Of a stretch of DNA of 9,118 bases, positions 1 to 6,062 are shown in pieces. The DNA is from an uncultured Coriobacteriales bacterium. Lineage in GTDB: Bacteria > Actinomycetota > Coriobacteriia > Coriobacteriales > Atopobiaceae. Made by a program: the position numbers and the translations under genes. Numbering within the stretch: position 1 is the first letter of the stretch; every line of letters begins with the position of its first letter. The DNA is taken from NCBI GenBank assembly GCA_946530775.1, contig CAMNAH010000029.1, positions 1 through 9,118 on the forward strand. Reading direction: 5' to 3'. The notes beneath the pieces were generated by a model that was not told the DNA's origin, made no database searches, and worked only from the letters and a program-made list of their open reading frames with translations.

Positions 1-189
1 CGCGTTCTGGATCATGCCGACCTGCGGGCCGTTGCCGTGGGTGATGATGATCTCATTGCCCATGCCGATAACCTTGAGCAGCGTGGGCGCAGCAGCGCGC
101 ACCTTGGCGATCTGCTCATCGGGGGTGTCACCGAGGGCATTGCCGCCCAGCGCGATGACGACGCGATCGGGATTCTCGAACTTTGCCAT
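1..189 (-). CDS. arcC: Carbamate kinase, N-terminal part (runs off left edge)
   Basis: The product converts carbamoyl phosphate plus ADP to carbamate (ammonia and CO2) and ATP, the energy-yielding last step of the cytoplasmic arginine deiminase pathway. Only the first 63 residues are in the window. They begin [20 protein letters not shown] and contain the amino-acid kinase phosphate loop GGNAL (residues 15-19) and the family motif HGNGPQVG (51-58), at the expected positions for a roughly 310-residue enzyme. The ATG at 187-189 is preceded by GGAGGAGA with normal spacing, so the start is secure. The gene is read away from the dipeptidase gene and has a leader of about 90 bases if the putative promoter near 289-315 is right. 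No other arc gene is visible; the operon may continue to the left. Family assignment is strong; the degradative (ATP-forming) direction is inferred from the family. Confidence 0.93.
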   Translation of the reverse strand, partial: MAKFENPDRVVIALGGNALGDTPDEQIAKVRAAAPTLLKVIGMGNEIIITHGNGPQVGMIQNA

Positions 190-222
190 GATCTCTCCTC
201 CGTGATCTGCTACCAACTGGCA

Positions 223-244
223 ACGGGCGCATCGCAGCGCCCGT
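223..244. terminator. Perfect 8-bp GC hairpin in the arcC leader, possible terminator
   Basis: ACGGGCGC (223-230) and GCGCCCGT (237-244) form a perfect 8-bp stem around a 6-base loop. On the plus strand it is followed by CTTCTT, giving a weak intrinsic-terminator look. On the minus strand, the direction of arcC, no T tract follows, so there it would act as a leader hairpin about 34 bases before the start codon. Which of the two it does cannot be told from sequence alone. Confidence 0.5.
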
Positions 245-288
245 CTTCTTGACAGCTTACAGACTAGGATGGATGCGCGCTAAAGGCG

Positions 289-330
289 AGTATATTTCGG
301 TTTAGTCGCCTTCAACCCCGCGTTCAACCG
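289..330 (-). promoter_or_regulatory. Putative arcC promoter with tandem 12-bp repeats
   Basis: On the minus strand TATACT (289-294) is a good -10 hexamer (5 of 6). Directly upstream are two adjacent 12-bp copies, 307-318 and 319-330, matching at 10 of 12 positions and each containing TTGAA. One TTGAAG lies at 310-315, only 15 bases from the -10, so the -35 is not ideal. Direct repeats spaced 12 bp and abutting the -35 region are typical of activator sites (OmpR-like or LytTR-like regulators), but no regulator gene is present to support this. Confidence 0.35.
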
Positions 331-363
331 GGCATAAACGTTGCAATTCTGTCCGTGAGCGGT

Positions 364-1023
364 CTATTTCCTGAGATATTCGATCGCGTTGGGGAAATCG
401 AAGTAGGTATCGGGATAGGGCTCGTCCTCGAGCGAGAAATGCCACCATTCGCAGTCGAGCGGCTTGAAGCCGTTGCGCACCATGGCCTTCTGGAGCAGCA
501 TGCGCATCTCGTGCTGCAGGTCGGTGACACCCTCGTAGTCGGGATGCGACACCTCGCTGAAGAGGTCGAAGGGGCTGCCCATGTCGACCTCCTTGCCCGT
601 GGCGATATCGAGCAGCGTCAAATCGATGGCGCTTCCGCGGCTGTGGCTCGACTGCTTGGCAATGTAGCCCTGCGCGAAAAGCTCGGGCTTCTCAAGGTCG
701 GGATAGAAGAACGGCTTCATGCGCAGGTCGAGGTCCTCGATGCCCCAGAGCACGAATTGGCGCACGGCACGGGCAGGACGGTAGGCGTCGAACACCTTGA
801 GGCGGAATCCCTGGGCGTTGAGCTCGTTCGCCGCGCCCTTGAGCGCGCGGGCGGCCTCGATGGTGAGCAGCGCGCACGGATCCTCGTAGCCGTTGATGCG
901 CTCGCCGATGAAGTTATAGGAGGAGTGGTAACGGATCTCCTGGATAATGCTGGGCACGAAATCGCCCAACACCACGAAATCCGACGGGTCCATGATCGCG
1001 CGTTTCTCGAAATCTGCGTTCAT
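364..1023 (-). CDS. D-alanyl-D-alanine dipeptidase (VanX/DdpX type, peptidase M15D)
   Basis: This is a zinc dipeptidase that splits D-Ala-D-Ala. It is 219 residues from the ATG at 1021-1023. The M15D core is complete: YRP with R82, SSHSRGSAIDL with zinc ligands H127 and D134, and EWWHF with catalytic E192 and zinc ligand H195. The spacing R-45-H-7-D-58-E-3-H equals that of enterococcal VanX (R71, H116, D123, E181, H184, from memory), with a constant offset of 11. That offset and VanX's 202-residue length make a start at M11 (ATG at 991-993) equally plausible; both starts have only weak GAGAAA-like upstream signals. No vanH, vanA/D-lactate ligase or vanRS gene is nearby, so glycopeptide resistance is not implied. 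A role in D-Ala-D-Ala turnover or wall-fragment salvage is more likely. No signal peptide is seen, so it is probably cytoplasmic. The gene is divergent from the flavoprotein gene. Confidence 0.93.
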   Translation of the reverse strand: MNADFEKRAIMDPSDFVVLGDFVPSIIQEIRYHSSYNFIGERINGYEDPCALLTIEAARALKGAANELNAQGFRLKVFDAYRPARAVRQFVLWGIEDLDLRMKPFFYPDLEKPELFAQGYIAKQSSHSRGSAIDLTLLDIATGKEVDMGSPFDLFSEVSHPDYEGVTDLQHEMRMLLQKAMVRNGFKPLDCEWWHFSLEDEPYPDTYFDFPNAIEYLRK

Positions 1024-1048
1024 CGGGGTTCTTTCTCGCGCCGCACGC

Positions 1049-1071
1049 CTACAAGGTTGGTTAGATTGTAG
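1049..1071. promoter_or_regulatory. Inverted repeat over a putative VanX-like gene promoter
   Basis: CTACAA (1049-1054) and TTGTAG (1066-1071) form a 6-bp inverted repeat separated by 11 bases. The right half contains, read on the minus strand, TACAAT (1065-1070), a 5-of-6 match to a -10 box about 40 bases before the dipeptidase start. No good -35 is visible. The flavoprotein gene on the other strand has only a weak TATCAT (1086-1091). The repeat could be an operator shared by the two divergent genes, but 6-bp half-sites can arise by chance. Confidence 0.3.
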
Positions 1072-1130
1072 CGCCTGCGAGCAGCTATCATCTGATGCAG
1101 TGTGAGCGAAGAGGCGCGAAGGAGCGGCAC

Positions 1131-1664
1131 ATGGAGATCATCGTCTTGCAGGGAAGCCCCAACAGGAACGGTTCGACGGCTTTGCTCGCCGATGAGTTCA
1201 TACGCGGTGCTCGCGAGGCGGGGCACACGGTCGAGCGCATCGATGTGGCCTATGCCGATGTGGCCCCCTGCACGGGATGCCTCGCCTGCGGATACGAGGG
1301 CGCCTGCGCGCAGAGCGACGGTATGGACGGTCTGCGGGAGAAGCTCCTCGCGGCGGATATGCTCGTCTTTGCGACGCCGCTCTACTACTTCAGCGTATCG
1401 GGCCAGCTCAAGAGCTTCATCGATAGGTTCTGCGCGTTCAGCTACTCCATGCGCTCGCGCAGGCGCAAGGCTGCGTTTCTCTCCGTTGCCTGGAACGATG
1501 ACGACTGGACCTTCGATGCACTCGATACGTACTTCACCACGCTTGCGCGCTATCTGCGCCTCGAGGATTGCGGGCGCGTGCTGGCAGGCGGCTGCGGCAC
1601 ACGCGGGCAGACCGCCGCGAGCGCGTATCCGCAGAAGGCCTATGAGCTGGGCAGATCGCTCTAG
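1131..1664 (+). CDS. NADPH-dependent FMN reductase / iron-sulfur flavoprotein-like protein
   Basis: This is a flavodoxin-fold protein of 177 residues, probably moving electrons from NAD(P)H or ferredoxin through FMN. The FMN phosphate loop GSPNRNGST lies at residues 8-16, right after the first beta strand, and the second FMN-contacting stretch ATPLYYFSVSGQLKSFIDR is at 81-99. Between them sits PCTGCLACGYEGAC, giving C47-x2-C50-x2-C53-x5-C59. That is the compact cysteine motif of iron-sulfur flavoproteins (CX2CX2CX4-7C), so a 4Fe-4S cluster is possible. Many family members carry this motif without a proven cluster. The ATG at 1131 is chosen over the in-frame ATG at 1095 because GAAGGAG lies just before it. 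The gene is divergent from the dipeptidase gene, and its stop overlaps the rarA stop. Substrate unknown. Confidence 0.85.
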   Translation: MEIIVLQGSPNRNGSTALLADEFIRGAREAGHTVERIDVAYADVAPCTGCLACGYEGACAQSDGMDGLREKLLAADMLVFATPLYYFSVSGQLKSFIDRFCAFSYSMRSRRRKAAFLSVAWNDDDWTFDALDTYFTTLARYLRLEDCGRVLAGGCGTRGQTAASAYPQKAYELGRSL

Positions 1665-3040
1665 GAACCGTCCGCCTGACGCCGCAGTTCCTTGATCTGC
1701 TCGAAGCGCGCCTTGAACGCCGCCTCGCGGCCCTCCTCGGTGGGCACATAGTACTCGGTTCCCACAAGCGAATCGGGCAGGCACTGCATGTCCGCAGCGA
1801 TCTTATCGGCCTCGTCATGGGCGTAGCGGTACCCCACCCCATAGCCCAGATCCTCCATGAGGCGCGTGGGGGCGTTCCGGATCACCAGCGGAACCGGCTC
1901 GGCAATGGTCTCGAGCGCGTCGCGTTTGGCGTGCTCGTAGGCCATGTAGCTGCTGTTAGACTTGGGCGCGAGCGAGAGGTAGATCACCGCTTCGGCAAGA
2001 TGCACCGAGCATTCGGGCATGCCGATGAAATGACAGGCGTGGAAGGCGTTCACCGCCACGTTGAGGGCGCCCGTATCGGCAAGGCCGATATCCTCGGCGG
2101 CGAAGCGCGTGATGCGGCGCGCCACGTAGAGCGGATCCTCCCCCGCCTCGAGCATGCGCGCGAGCCAATATACGGCCGCATCGGGATCGGAGTTGCGCAT
2201 CGATTTGTGGAGCGCCGAGATGATGTTGTAGTGCTCGTCGCCCAGCTTGTCGTAGAGGAGGCTGCGTTGCCCGGTGACCTGCTGCACCACCTCGGGCGTC
2301 ACGGTGACGACGCCATCGGCCTCATCGCCGTTCAAGACAACCATCTCGAGCGTGGAGAGGGCCATGCGGGCATCGCCGTTGCAGAAGGTGGCGATGGCCT
2401 CGAGCTGCTCGTCTTCGATACGCACATCCTGGCCGCCGAACCCGCGCGGATCGTCAAGCGCGCGGCGTAAGAGGCCCACGATCTCGCCCTGCGAGAGCGC
2501 CTTCAGGACGAAGACCTTGCAGCGCGAGAGCAGAGCGCCGTTCACCTCGAACGAGGGGTTCTCGGTGGTGGCGCCGATGAGCGTGATGGCGCCCTTCTCC
2601 ACGAAGGGCAGGAAGGCGTCCTGCTGCGCCTTGTTGAAGCGGTGGATCTCGTCGACGAAGAGGATGGTTTTGCGACCCAGCGCGCGCTCGGCATCGGCAC
2701 GCTTCATGACCTCGCGAATCTCCTTGATGCCGCTGGTCACGGCCGAGAAGTCGATAAACGCGGCGCGCGTCTGGTGCGCGATGACGCGGGCGATGGTGGT
2801 CTTGCCCACGCCGGGAGGCCCCCAGAAGATCATCGAGGGCACCGTATCGGCCTCGATCATGCGGCGGAGCACCTTGCCCTCGCCGATAAGCGACTGCTGG
2901 CCCGCCACCTCGTCGAGCGTGCGCGGGCGCATGCGCGCGGCGAGCGGCGCCGACGGGTCGAGCTCATCCTCCGCTGCAAGCGGCGACGGCTCCTCGGGCA
3001 TGCTGAACAGCGACTGCTGGATATCCTGATGTGCGGCCAT
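1661..3040 (-). CDS. rarA: Replication-associated recombination protein A (AAA+ ATPase, RarA/MgsA)
   Basis: RarA is a DNA-dependent AAA+ ATPase related to clamp-loader subunits that acts at stalled replication forks. The 459-residue protein follows E. coli RarA (about 447 residues) closely. It has the family opening PLAARMRP (32-39), Walker A GPPGVGKT (74-81), Walker B ILFVDE (126-131) in the family stretch ILFVDEIHRFNKAQQDAFLP, sensor 1 GATTEN (156-161), an SRC arginine-finger position (R173), and the C-terminal APKSNSSY (358-365) and YRYAHDE (404-410) blocks. ATG at 3038-3040 is chosen over the ATG at 3068-3070: GGGGAGGGG precedes it at good spacing, and the upstream ATG lies inside the putative -10. 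QQSLF (8-12) resembles a sliding-clamp binding peptide. The promoter carries a LexA box, so induction by DNA damage is likely. Confidence 0.96.
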   Translation of the reverse strand: MAAHQDIQQSLFSMPEEPSPLAAEDELDPSAPLAARMRPRTLDEVAGQQSLIGEGKVLRRMIEADTVPSMIFWGPPGVGKTTIARVIAHQTRAAFIDFSAVTSGIKEIREVMKRADAERALGRKTILFVDEIHRFNKAQQDAFLPFVEKGAITLIGATTENPSFEVNGALLSRCKVFVLKALSQGEIVGLLRRALDDPRGFGGQDVRIEDEQLEAIATFCNGDARMALSTLEMVVLNGDEADGVVTVTPEVVQQVTGQRSLLYDKLGDEHYNIISALHKSMRNSDPDAAVYWLARMLEAGEDPLYVARRITRFAAEDIGLADTGALNVAVNAFHACHFIGMPECSVHLAEAVIYLSLAPKSNSSYMAYEHAKRDALETIAEPVPLVIRNAPTRLMEDLGYGVGYRYAHDEADKIAADMQCLPDSLVGTEYYVPTEEGREAAFKARFEQIKELRRQADGS

Positions 3041-3068
3041 GGCCCCTCCCCTATCCTGTACCGAATGC

Positions 3069-3097
3069 ATGATAGCACATATGCGAACATCTGTTCC
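3069..3097 (-). promoter_or_regulatory. rarA promoter overlapped by a LexA (SOS) box
   Basis: The 14-mer at 3084-3097 reads CGAACATCTGTTCC on the plus strand and matches 12 of 14 positions of the Bacillus-type box CGAACATATGTTCG. It fits CGAAC-N4-GTTCG, the Gram-positive and actinobacterial LexA core, at 9 of 10 fixed bases. On the minus strand an extended -10, TGC-TATCAT, lies at 3069-3077, about 30 bases before the rarA ATG. The box covers the spacer and -35 region, where bound LexA would block RNA polymerase. No good -35 hexamer is visible. The box is 84 bp from the divergent gene's GTG, so rarA is the more likely target. Confidence 0.7.
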
Positions 3098-3180
3098 TCA
3101 TCAGAGGCAAACGCTGCCGCGCCGCTACCTCGATCTGGGGGTATCATGAACTCGATAAACTCTCTAACCAAGGAGTCCCC

Positions 3181-4362
3181 GTGCGCAAGCGTCCGTACGT
3201 GCCCGTGGAGGGCGTATCGAACATCGAGCTGTTCTACGACCTCATCTTCGTGTACTGCATCAGCGTGATCACGTCGCTCATGCACCACGTCGACGGCGCG
3301 TTCCCCGATCTCGAGACCTGGGTCATCTACCTCTTCACGTTCCTCGTAGTCCTGCAGGTGTGGGTCTACACCACGCTGCTCATCAACCGCTACGGCGACC
3401 GCTCCGTCTCGGACAACGTCTGCCTGTTCATCAACATGTTCCTGCTCTACTTCCTCTCGAAGGGCATCCAGACCGACTGGGAGGAGACGGCCTTCACCTT
3501 CAACGCCTCGTGGGCGCTCATCCTCGCCAACCTTCTGGTGAGCTGGCTCTACAAGCTGCTCGTCTACGACAACCTCGACGAGGACGACCGCCGCATCATG
3601 AAATCCGTCATCGCCATCATCGCCGTTGAGCTCATCTTCGTCACCGCAGCCGTGTTCCTCGAGGACCTGCCTGGCGTGGTCGTAACGTACATTGCGATGA
3701 TCTTCTCCCTGGGCGCTTTCACCGTGCCGGGAATCTACCGGCGTATCTTTCGCGGCAAGCCCGCGCGCTTCGGGCATCTGGCCGAGCGCTGCGCCCTGCT
3801 CACCATCGTCGCCTTCGGCGAGACCATCGTGGCCATCTCGTCCTACATGATCTCCACGTCGACCCTGATCTACTCCGTACTCATCTTCGTGCTGGTAGTG
3901 GGCCTGTTCCTCATCTACATCTTCGAGCACGACAACATGCTCGACCACCACATGGTGACCGACGGCATCAGCTTCACGGCCATCACGGCGTGGATCATCG
4001 TGATCATCGGCAACCTCACCGTGGCGCTCGAGTTCATGTCGGATGGCAGGATCGCCTTCCTGCCCAAGAACATCTACTGCATCGTCTGCCTGGTGCTCTA
4101 CCTGCTCACATCGTTCATGCTCGGCCGTTACCACAAGCCTGAGTTCAAATGGACCAAGGCCTATACCGCAGGGCGCATCGGAACCTGCGCGGTCATCGTA
4201 GCGGGCGCCCTGCTCACCGGCTTCGACCCGGAGATCAACCTCGTGATCGACACGCTGGCCGTATGGTTCGCGCTCTGGCACGAGGGGATGCTCTACCGCA
4301 GAAGCACGGAGCCCGGCATCGTGGGGGCGTCCCTCGGCATGGCCGAGGAGGAAGACGCGTAG
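3181..4362 (+). CDS. LtrA family (low temperature requirement A) membrane protein
   Basis: This is an integral membrane protein of 393 residues in the LtrA family, first named for a Listeria gene needed for growth in the cold; its biochemical function is unknown. Family landmarks are the N-terminal NIELFYDLIFVYCIS (14-28; usual form ELFFDLVFVFAI) and the central GHLAERCALLTIVAFGETIVA (198-218), with the conserved H, ER and GE residues. I count about 10-12 hydrophobic segments, roughly at 46-67, 79-94, 106-128, 143-160, 167-187, 203-222, 228-249, 262-283, 296-314, 331-346 and 352-370. The start codon is GTG, with AAGGAG at 3170-3175 five bases upstream; the ATG at 3146 is out of frame. A TATCAT at 3142-3147 is a possible -10 without a convincing -35. 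The gene converges on the ABC-F gene, with a 9-bp gap. Confidence 0.88.
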   Translation: MRKRPYVPVEGVSNIELFYDLIFVYCISVITSLMHHVDGAFPDLETWVIYLFTFLVVLQVWVYTTLLINRYGDRSVSDNVCLFINMFLLYFLSKGIQTDWEETAFTFNASWALILANLLVSWLYKLLVYDNLDEDDRRIMKSVIAIIAVELIFVTAAVFLEDLPGVVVTYIAMIFSLGAFTVPGIYRRIFRGKPARFGHLAERCALLTIVAFGETIVAISSYMISTSTLIYSVLIFVLVVGLFLIYIFEHDNMLDHHMVTDGISFTAITAWIIVIIGNLTVALEFMSDGRIAFLPKNIYCIVCLVLYLLTSFMLGRYHKPEFKWTKAYTAGRIGTCAVIVAGALLTGFDPEINLVIDTLAVWFALWHEGMLYRRSTEPGIVGASLGMAEEEDA

Positions 4363-4371
4363 GCCGTCGCC

Positions 4372-5862
4372 TCAGCAGACCTCGACGCGCACTCGATTTG
4401 CTCCAACCTGCCCGATCCGCCACGTGATGCCCGTCGTCGCACCCAGCAGCGCCGCATCGTGCGACACGAGCAGGAGCGCCCCGGGATACGCCGCCAGCAC
4501 GCGTTCGAGTGCCTCGACCGAACCCAAATCGAGGTGGTTGGTGGGCTCGTCCATGATGATGAGCTCGGGATTCTCGAGGATTCCGAGCGCAAGCATGAGC
4601 TTGCGCATCTCGCCCGGGCTCACCGCATCGCCCTCGAGCACACGGTCGGGCTCGGAATTGAGCTGCGCCACGATCGAGAGCACGCGCCCGCGCTGAGCGC
4701 TCGGCAGGTCGGAGAGGTGCATCCGCGCCGCACGGCACTGCACGTCGGTCGGTTCCTGCGGAATGTAGAGCACACGGACGCCATCGGGGATGCGCGGGAC
4801 CAGGTGCTTCACGAGCGTGGTCTTGCCGCATCCGTTGTCGCCCACAAGCCCGATGTGGTCATCTCGCGCGATGTAGAGCGGCGGCACCTCGAGGGCGCGC
4901 TCGCCCAGGGGCAGCTCGCATGCCTCCAGGCGCACAAGCACAGGACGCCTGCTCGGCGTTGCCTCCAGCCAGATATCCGCGTCGTAGCGTTTCTCGACGC
5001 GCTTCGCCGCGAGCTCATCCTCCAAACGCCCCAGCCGCGATTCCATGACTCCCGCCTGCTTGGCGGCGATGCCGTCTGTGCCGCTGACGATGGCCGCACG
5101 CTTCTTGAACCGCGCATCGGCATCGTGCTTGGCGTTGCCGCGCAGGCTCTTCTTCGATTCCTTCTGGTCGGCGACCTCACGACGCCGCTGGACTTCGCGC
5201 TCGATGCGCTTCTTCTCGCGCCGAGCATCCGCACGCGCCCGCATATCGCTCTCACGCTCGAGCGCTGCCTGGTCTGACGCCTGCGAGTAGCCTCCCGGCC
5301 TCATAACCGCCTTCCCGCCCGACATGAACAGGCACTGCGAGCAAAGCCCATCGAGCAGCGCGCGGTCATGCGAGATGAGAATGCCGACGCCCGCGAATCC
5401 CGCGAGCGCCCGCGCGATGGCCTCGCGCGTGGAGGCATCCACGTGGTTGGTGGGTTCGTCGAGCACGAGCACATCGGCATCGCGCCACAGCGCGCATGCG
5501 ATCTGGAGGCGTTTCTGCTGTCCGCCCGAGAGGGTCTCGAAACGCCACGGCCAGTCGTCCTCGAGGCCGAGCACTGCACGCAGGTGCACCGCTCGTCCAT
5601 CGTAGGCAGAAGCGAAATCCTCCAGATTATCGGGCGGCTGCGTCGCGTCCTGCGGGCAGTAGGCCGAGACATGCGACGGCCCCACGCTCCCCCGATCGGG
5701 CTCGATGATGCCGCATGCTATGCGCGCGAGCGTGGTCTTGCCGCAGCCGTTATCGCCCACGACGCCGGTCCAGCCCTGCGGAAAGGCAACCGTGATCCCG
5801 CGCAGGATGGGCGCTGCGGCCTGCGGATAGCAGTATTCGATATTCGAAAGATTGAGTTGCAT
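4372..5862 (-). CDS. ABC-F family ATPase (ribosome-acting, possible antibiotic protection)
   Basis: This cytosolic protein of 496 residues has two fused ABC ATPase domains and no membrane segments. ABC-F proteins bind the ribosomal E site to relieve stalling or displace antibiotics. NBD1: Walker A GDNGCGKT (36-43), signature LSGGQ (111-115), Walker B VLVLDE (131-136), switch SHD (164-166). The inter-domain linker, about 200-300, is highly charged and Arg/Lys-rich, as expected for the ribosome-probing helices. NBD2: Walker A GDNGCGKT (341-348), signature altered to VSPGE (414-418), Walker B LIIMDE (434-439), switch SHD (467-469). Its length is close to resistance types such as Lsa (about 498, from memory) and shorter than EttA (about 555). 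It cannot be assigned to a named resistance class by eye. ATG at 5860-5862 is chosen for AAGGGA just upstream; an upstream in-frame ATG at 5913 has no such support. The upstream leader suggests attenuation control. Confidence 0.9.
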   Translation of the reverse strand: MQLNLSNIEYCYPQAAAPILRGITVAFPQGWTGVVGDNGCGKTTLARIACGIIEPDRGSVGPSHVSAYCPQDATQPPDNLEDFASAYDGRAVHLRAVLGLEDDWPWRFETLSGGQQKRLQIACALWRDADVLVLDEPTNHVDASTREAIARALAGFAGVGILISHDRALLDGLCSQCLFMSGGKAVMRPGGYSQASDQAALERESDMRARADARREKKRIEREVQRRREVADQKESKKSLRGNAKHDADARFKKRAAIVSGTDGIAAKQAGVMESRLGRLEDELAAKRVEKRYDADIWLEATPSRRPVLVRLEACELPLGERALEVPPLYIARDDHIGLVGDNGCGKTTLVKHLVPRIPDGVRVLYIPQEPTDVQCRAARMHLSDLPSAQRGRVLSIVAQLNSEPDRVLEGDAVSPGEMRKLMLALGILENPELIIMDEPTNHLDLGSVEALERVLAAYPGALLLVSHDAALLGATTGITWRIGQVGANRVRVEVC

Positions 5863-5886
5863 GGGAATCCCTTCGATGCATGCCGA

Positions 5887-5911
5887 GCGGCAGGCCGGCT
5901 GGCCTTTCCGC
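5887..5911 (-). promoter_or_regulatory. GC-rich hairpin before the ABC-F start
   Basis: On the minus strand GCGG-AA-AGGCC-AGCC-GGCCT-G-CCGC folds into a stem with a 5-bp core (AGGCC/GGCCT) and a 4-bp outer part, interrupted by a small AA/G internal loop. An alternative outer pairing, GAGCG (5885-5889) with CGCTC (5913-5917), reaches into the stop codon of the leader ORF. The hairpin ends about 20 bases before the ABC-F ribosome site and has no T tract, so it is more likely an RNA leader structure than a terminator. Confidence 0.5.
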
Positions 5912-5915
5912 ACGC

Positions 5916-5954
5916 TCAGGCGGATAGATGCTGCATCGTTAGACCCTCATGCAC
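5916..5954 (-). CDS. Possible 12-residue leader peptide upstream of the ABC-F gene
   Basis: A GTG-started ORF encodes MHEGLTMQHLSA and stops at 5916-5918. AGAAGGG at 5960-5966 lies five bases before the GTG, as strong a ribosome site as that of the ABC-F gene itself. The same site could serve an overlapping ATG at 5948-5950 encoding only M-R-V and then a stop. Inducible ABC-F resistance genes are often preceded by short translated leaders on which drug-stalled ribosomes release downstream expression; position and hairpin context fit that model. The peptide has no recognised stalling motif and translation is unproven. Confidence 0.35.
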   Translation of the reverse strand: MHEGLTMQHLSA

Positions 5955-6062
5955 CGATTCCCTTCTCGTGCCGGCGCTTGGCATATGGGCGCCGACTGTC
6001 CTTCGACCTCAATTCTATCTAAAACCAGCCCTACGGGCACCTCGAAGGCACGCTTGTAGTCG

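Noticed and set aside
249..254. TTGACA on the plus strand between arcC and the dipeptidase gene
   Set aside because: The nearest -10-like hexamer (TAGGAT, 265-270) is only 10 bp away and no plus-strand gene follows closely.
364..1023. Glycopeptide resistance locus suggested by the VanX homologue
   Set aside because: No ligase, dehydrogenase or two-component genes in the neighbourhood; a lone dipeptidase does not make a van cluster.
355..1071. 238-codon plus-strand frame opposite the VanX-like gene
   Set aside because: The minus frame carries all M15D catalytic residues at VanX spacing; this frame is its mirror.
2857..4281. Long open frame (474 codons) on the minus strand opposite the LtrA gene
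   Set aside because: Its translation is a low-complexity run of D, E, V, H and R typical of the antisense of GC-rich membrane-protein codons. It fuses across the divergent promoter into rarA antiframe, and the plus frame has clear family motifs.
4363..4371. Terminator between the convergent LtrA and ABC-F genes
   Set aside because: The gap is only 9 bp and I saw no convincing hairpin with T tract there or in the adjoining gene ends.
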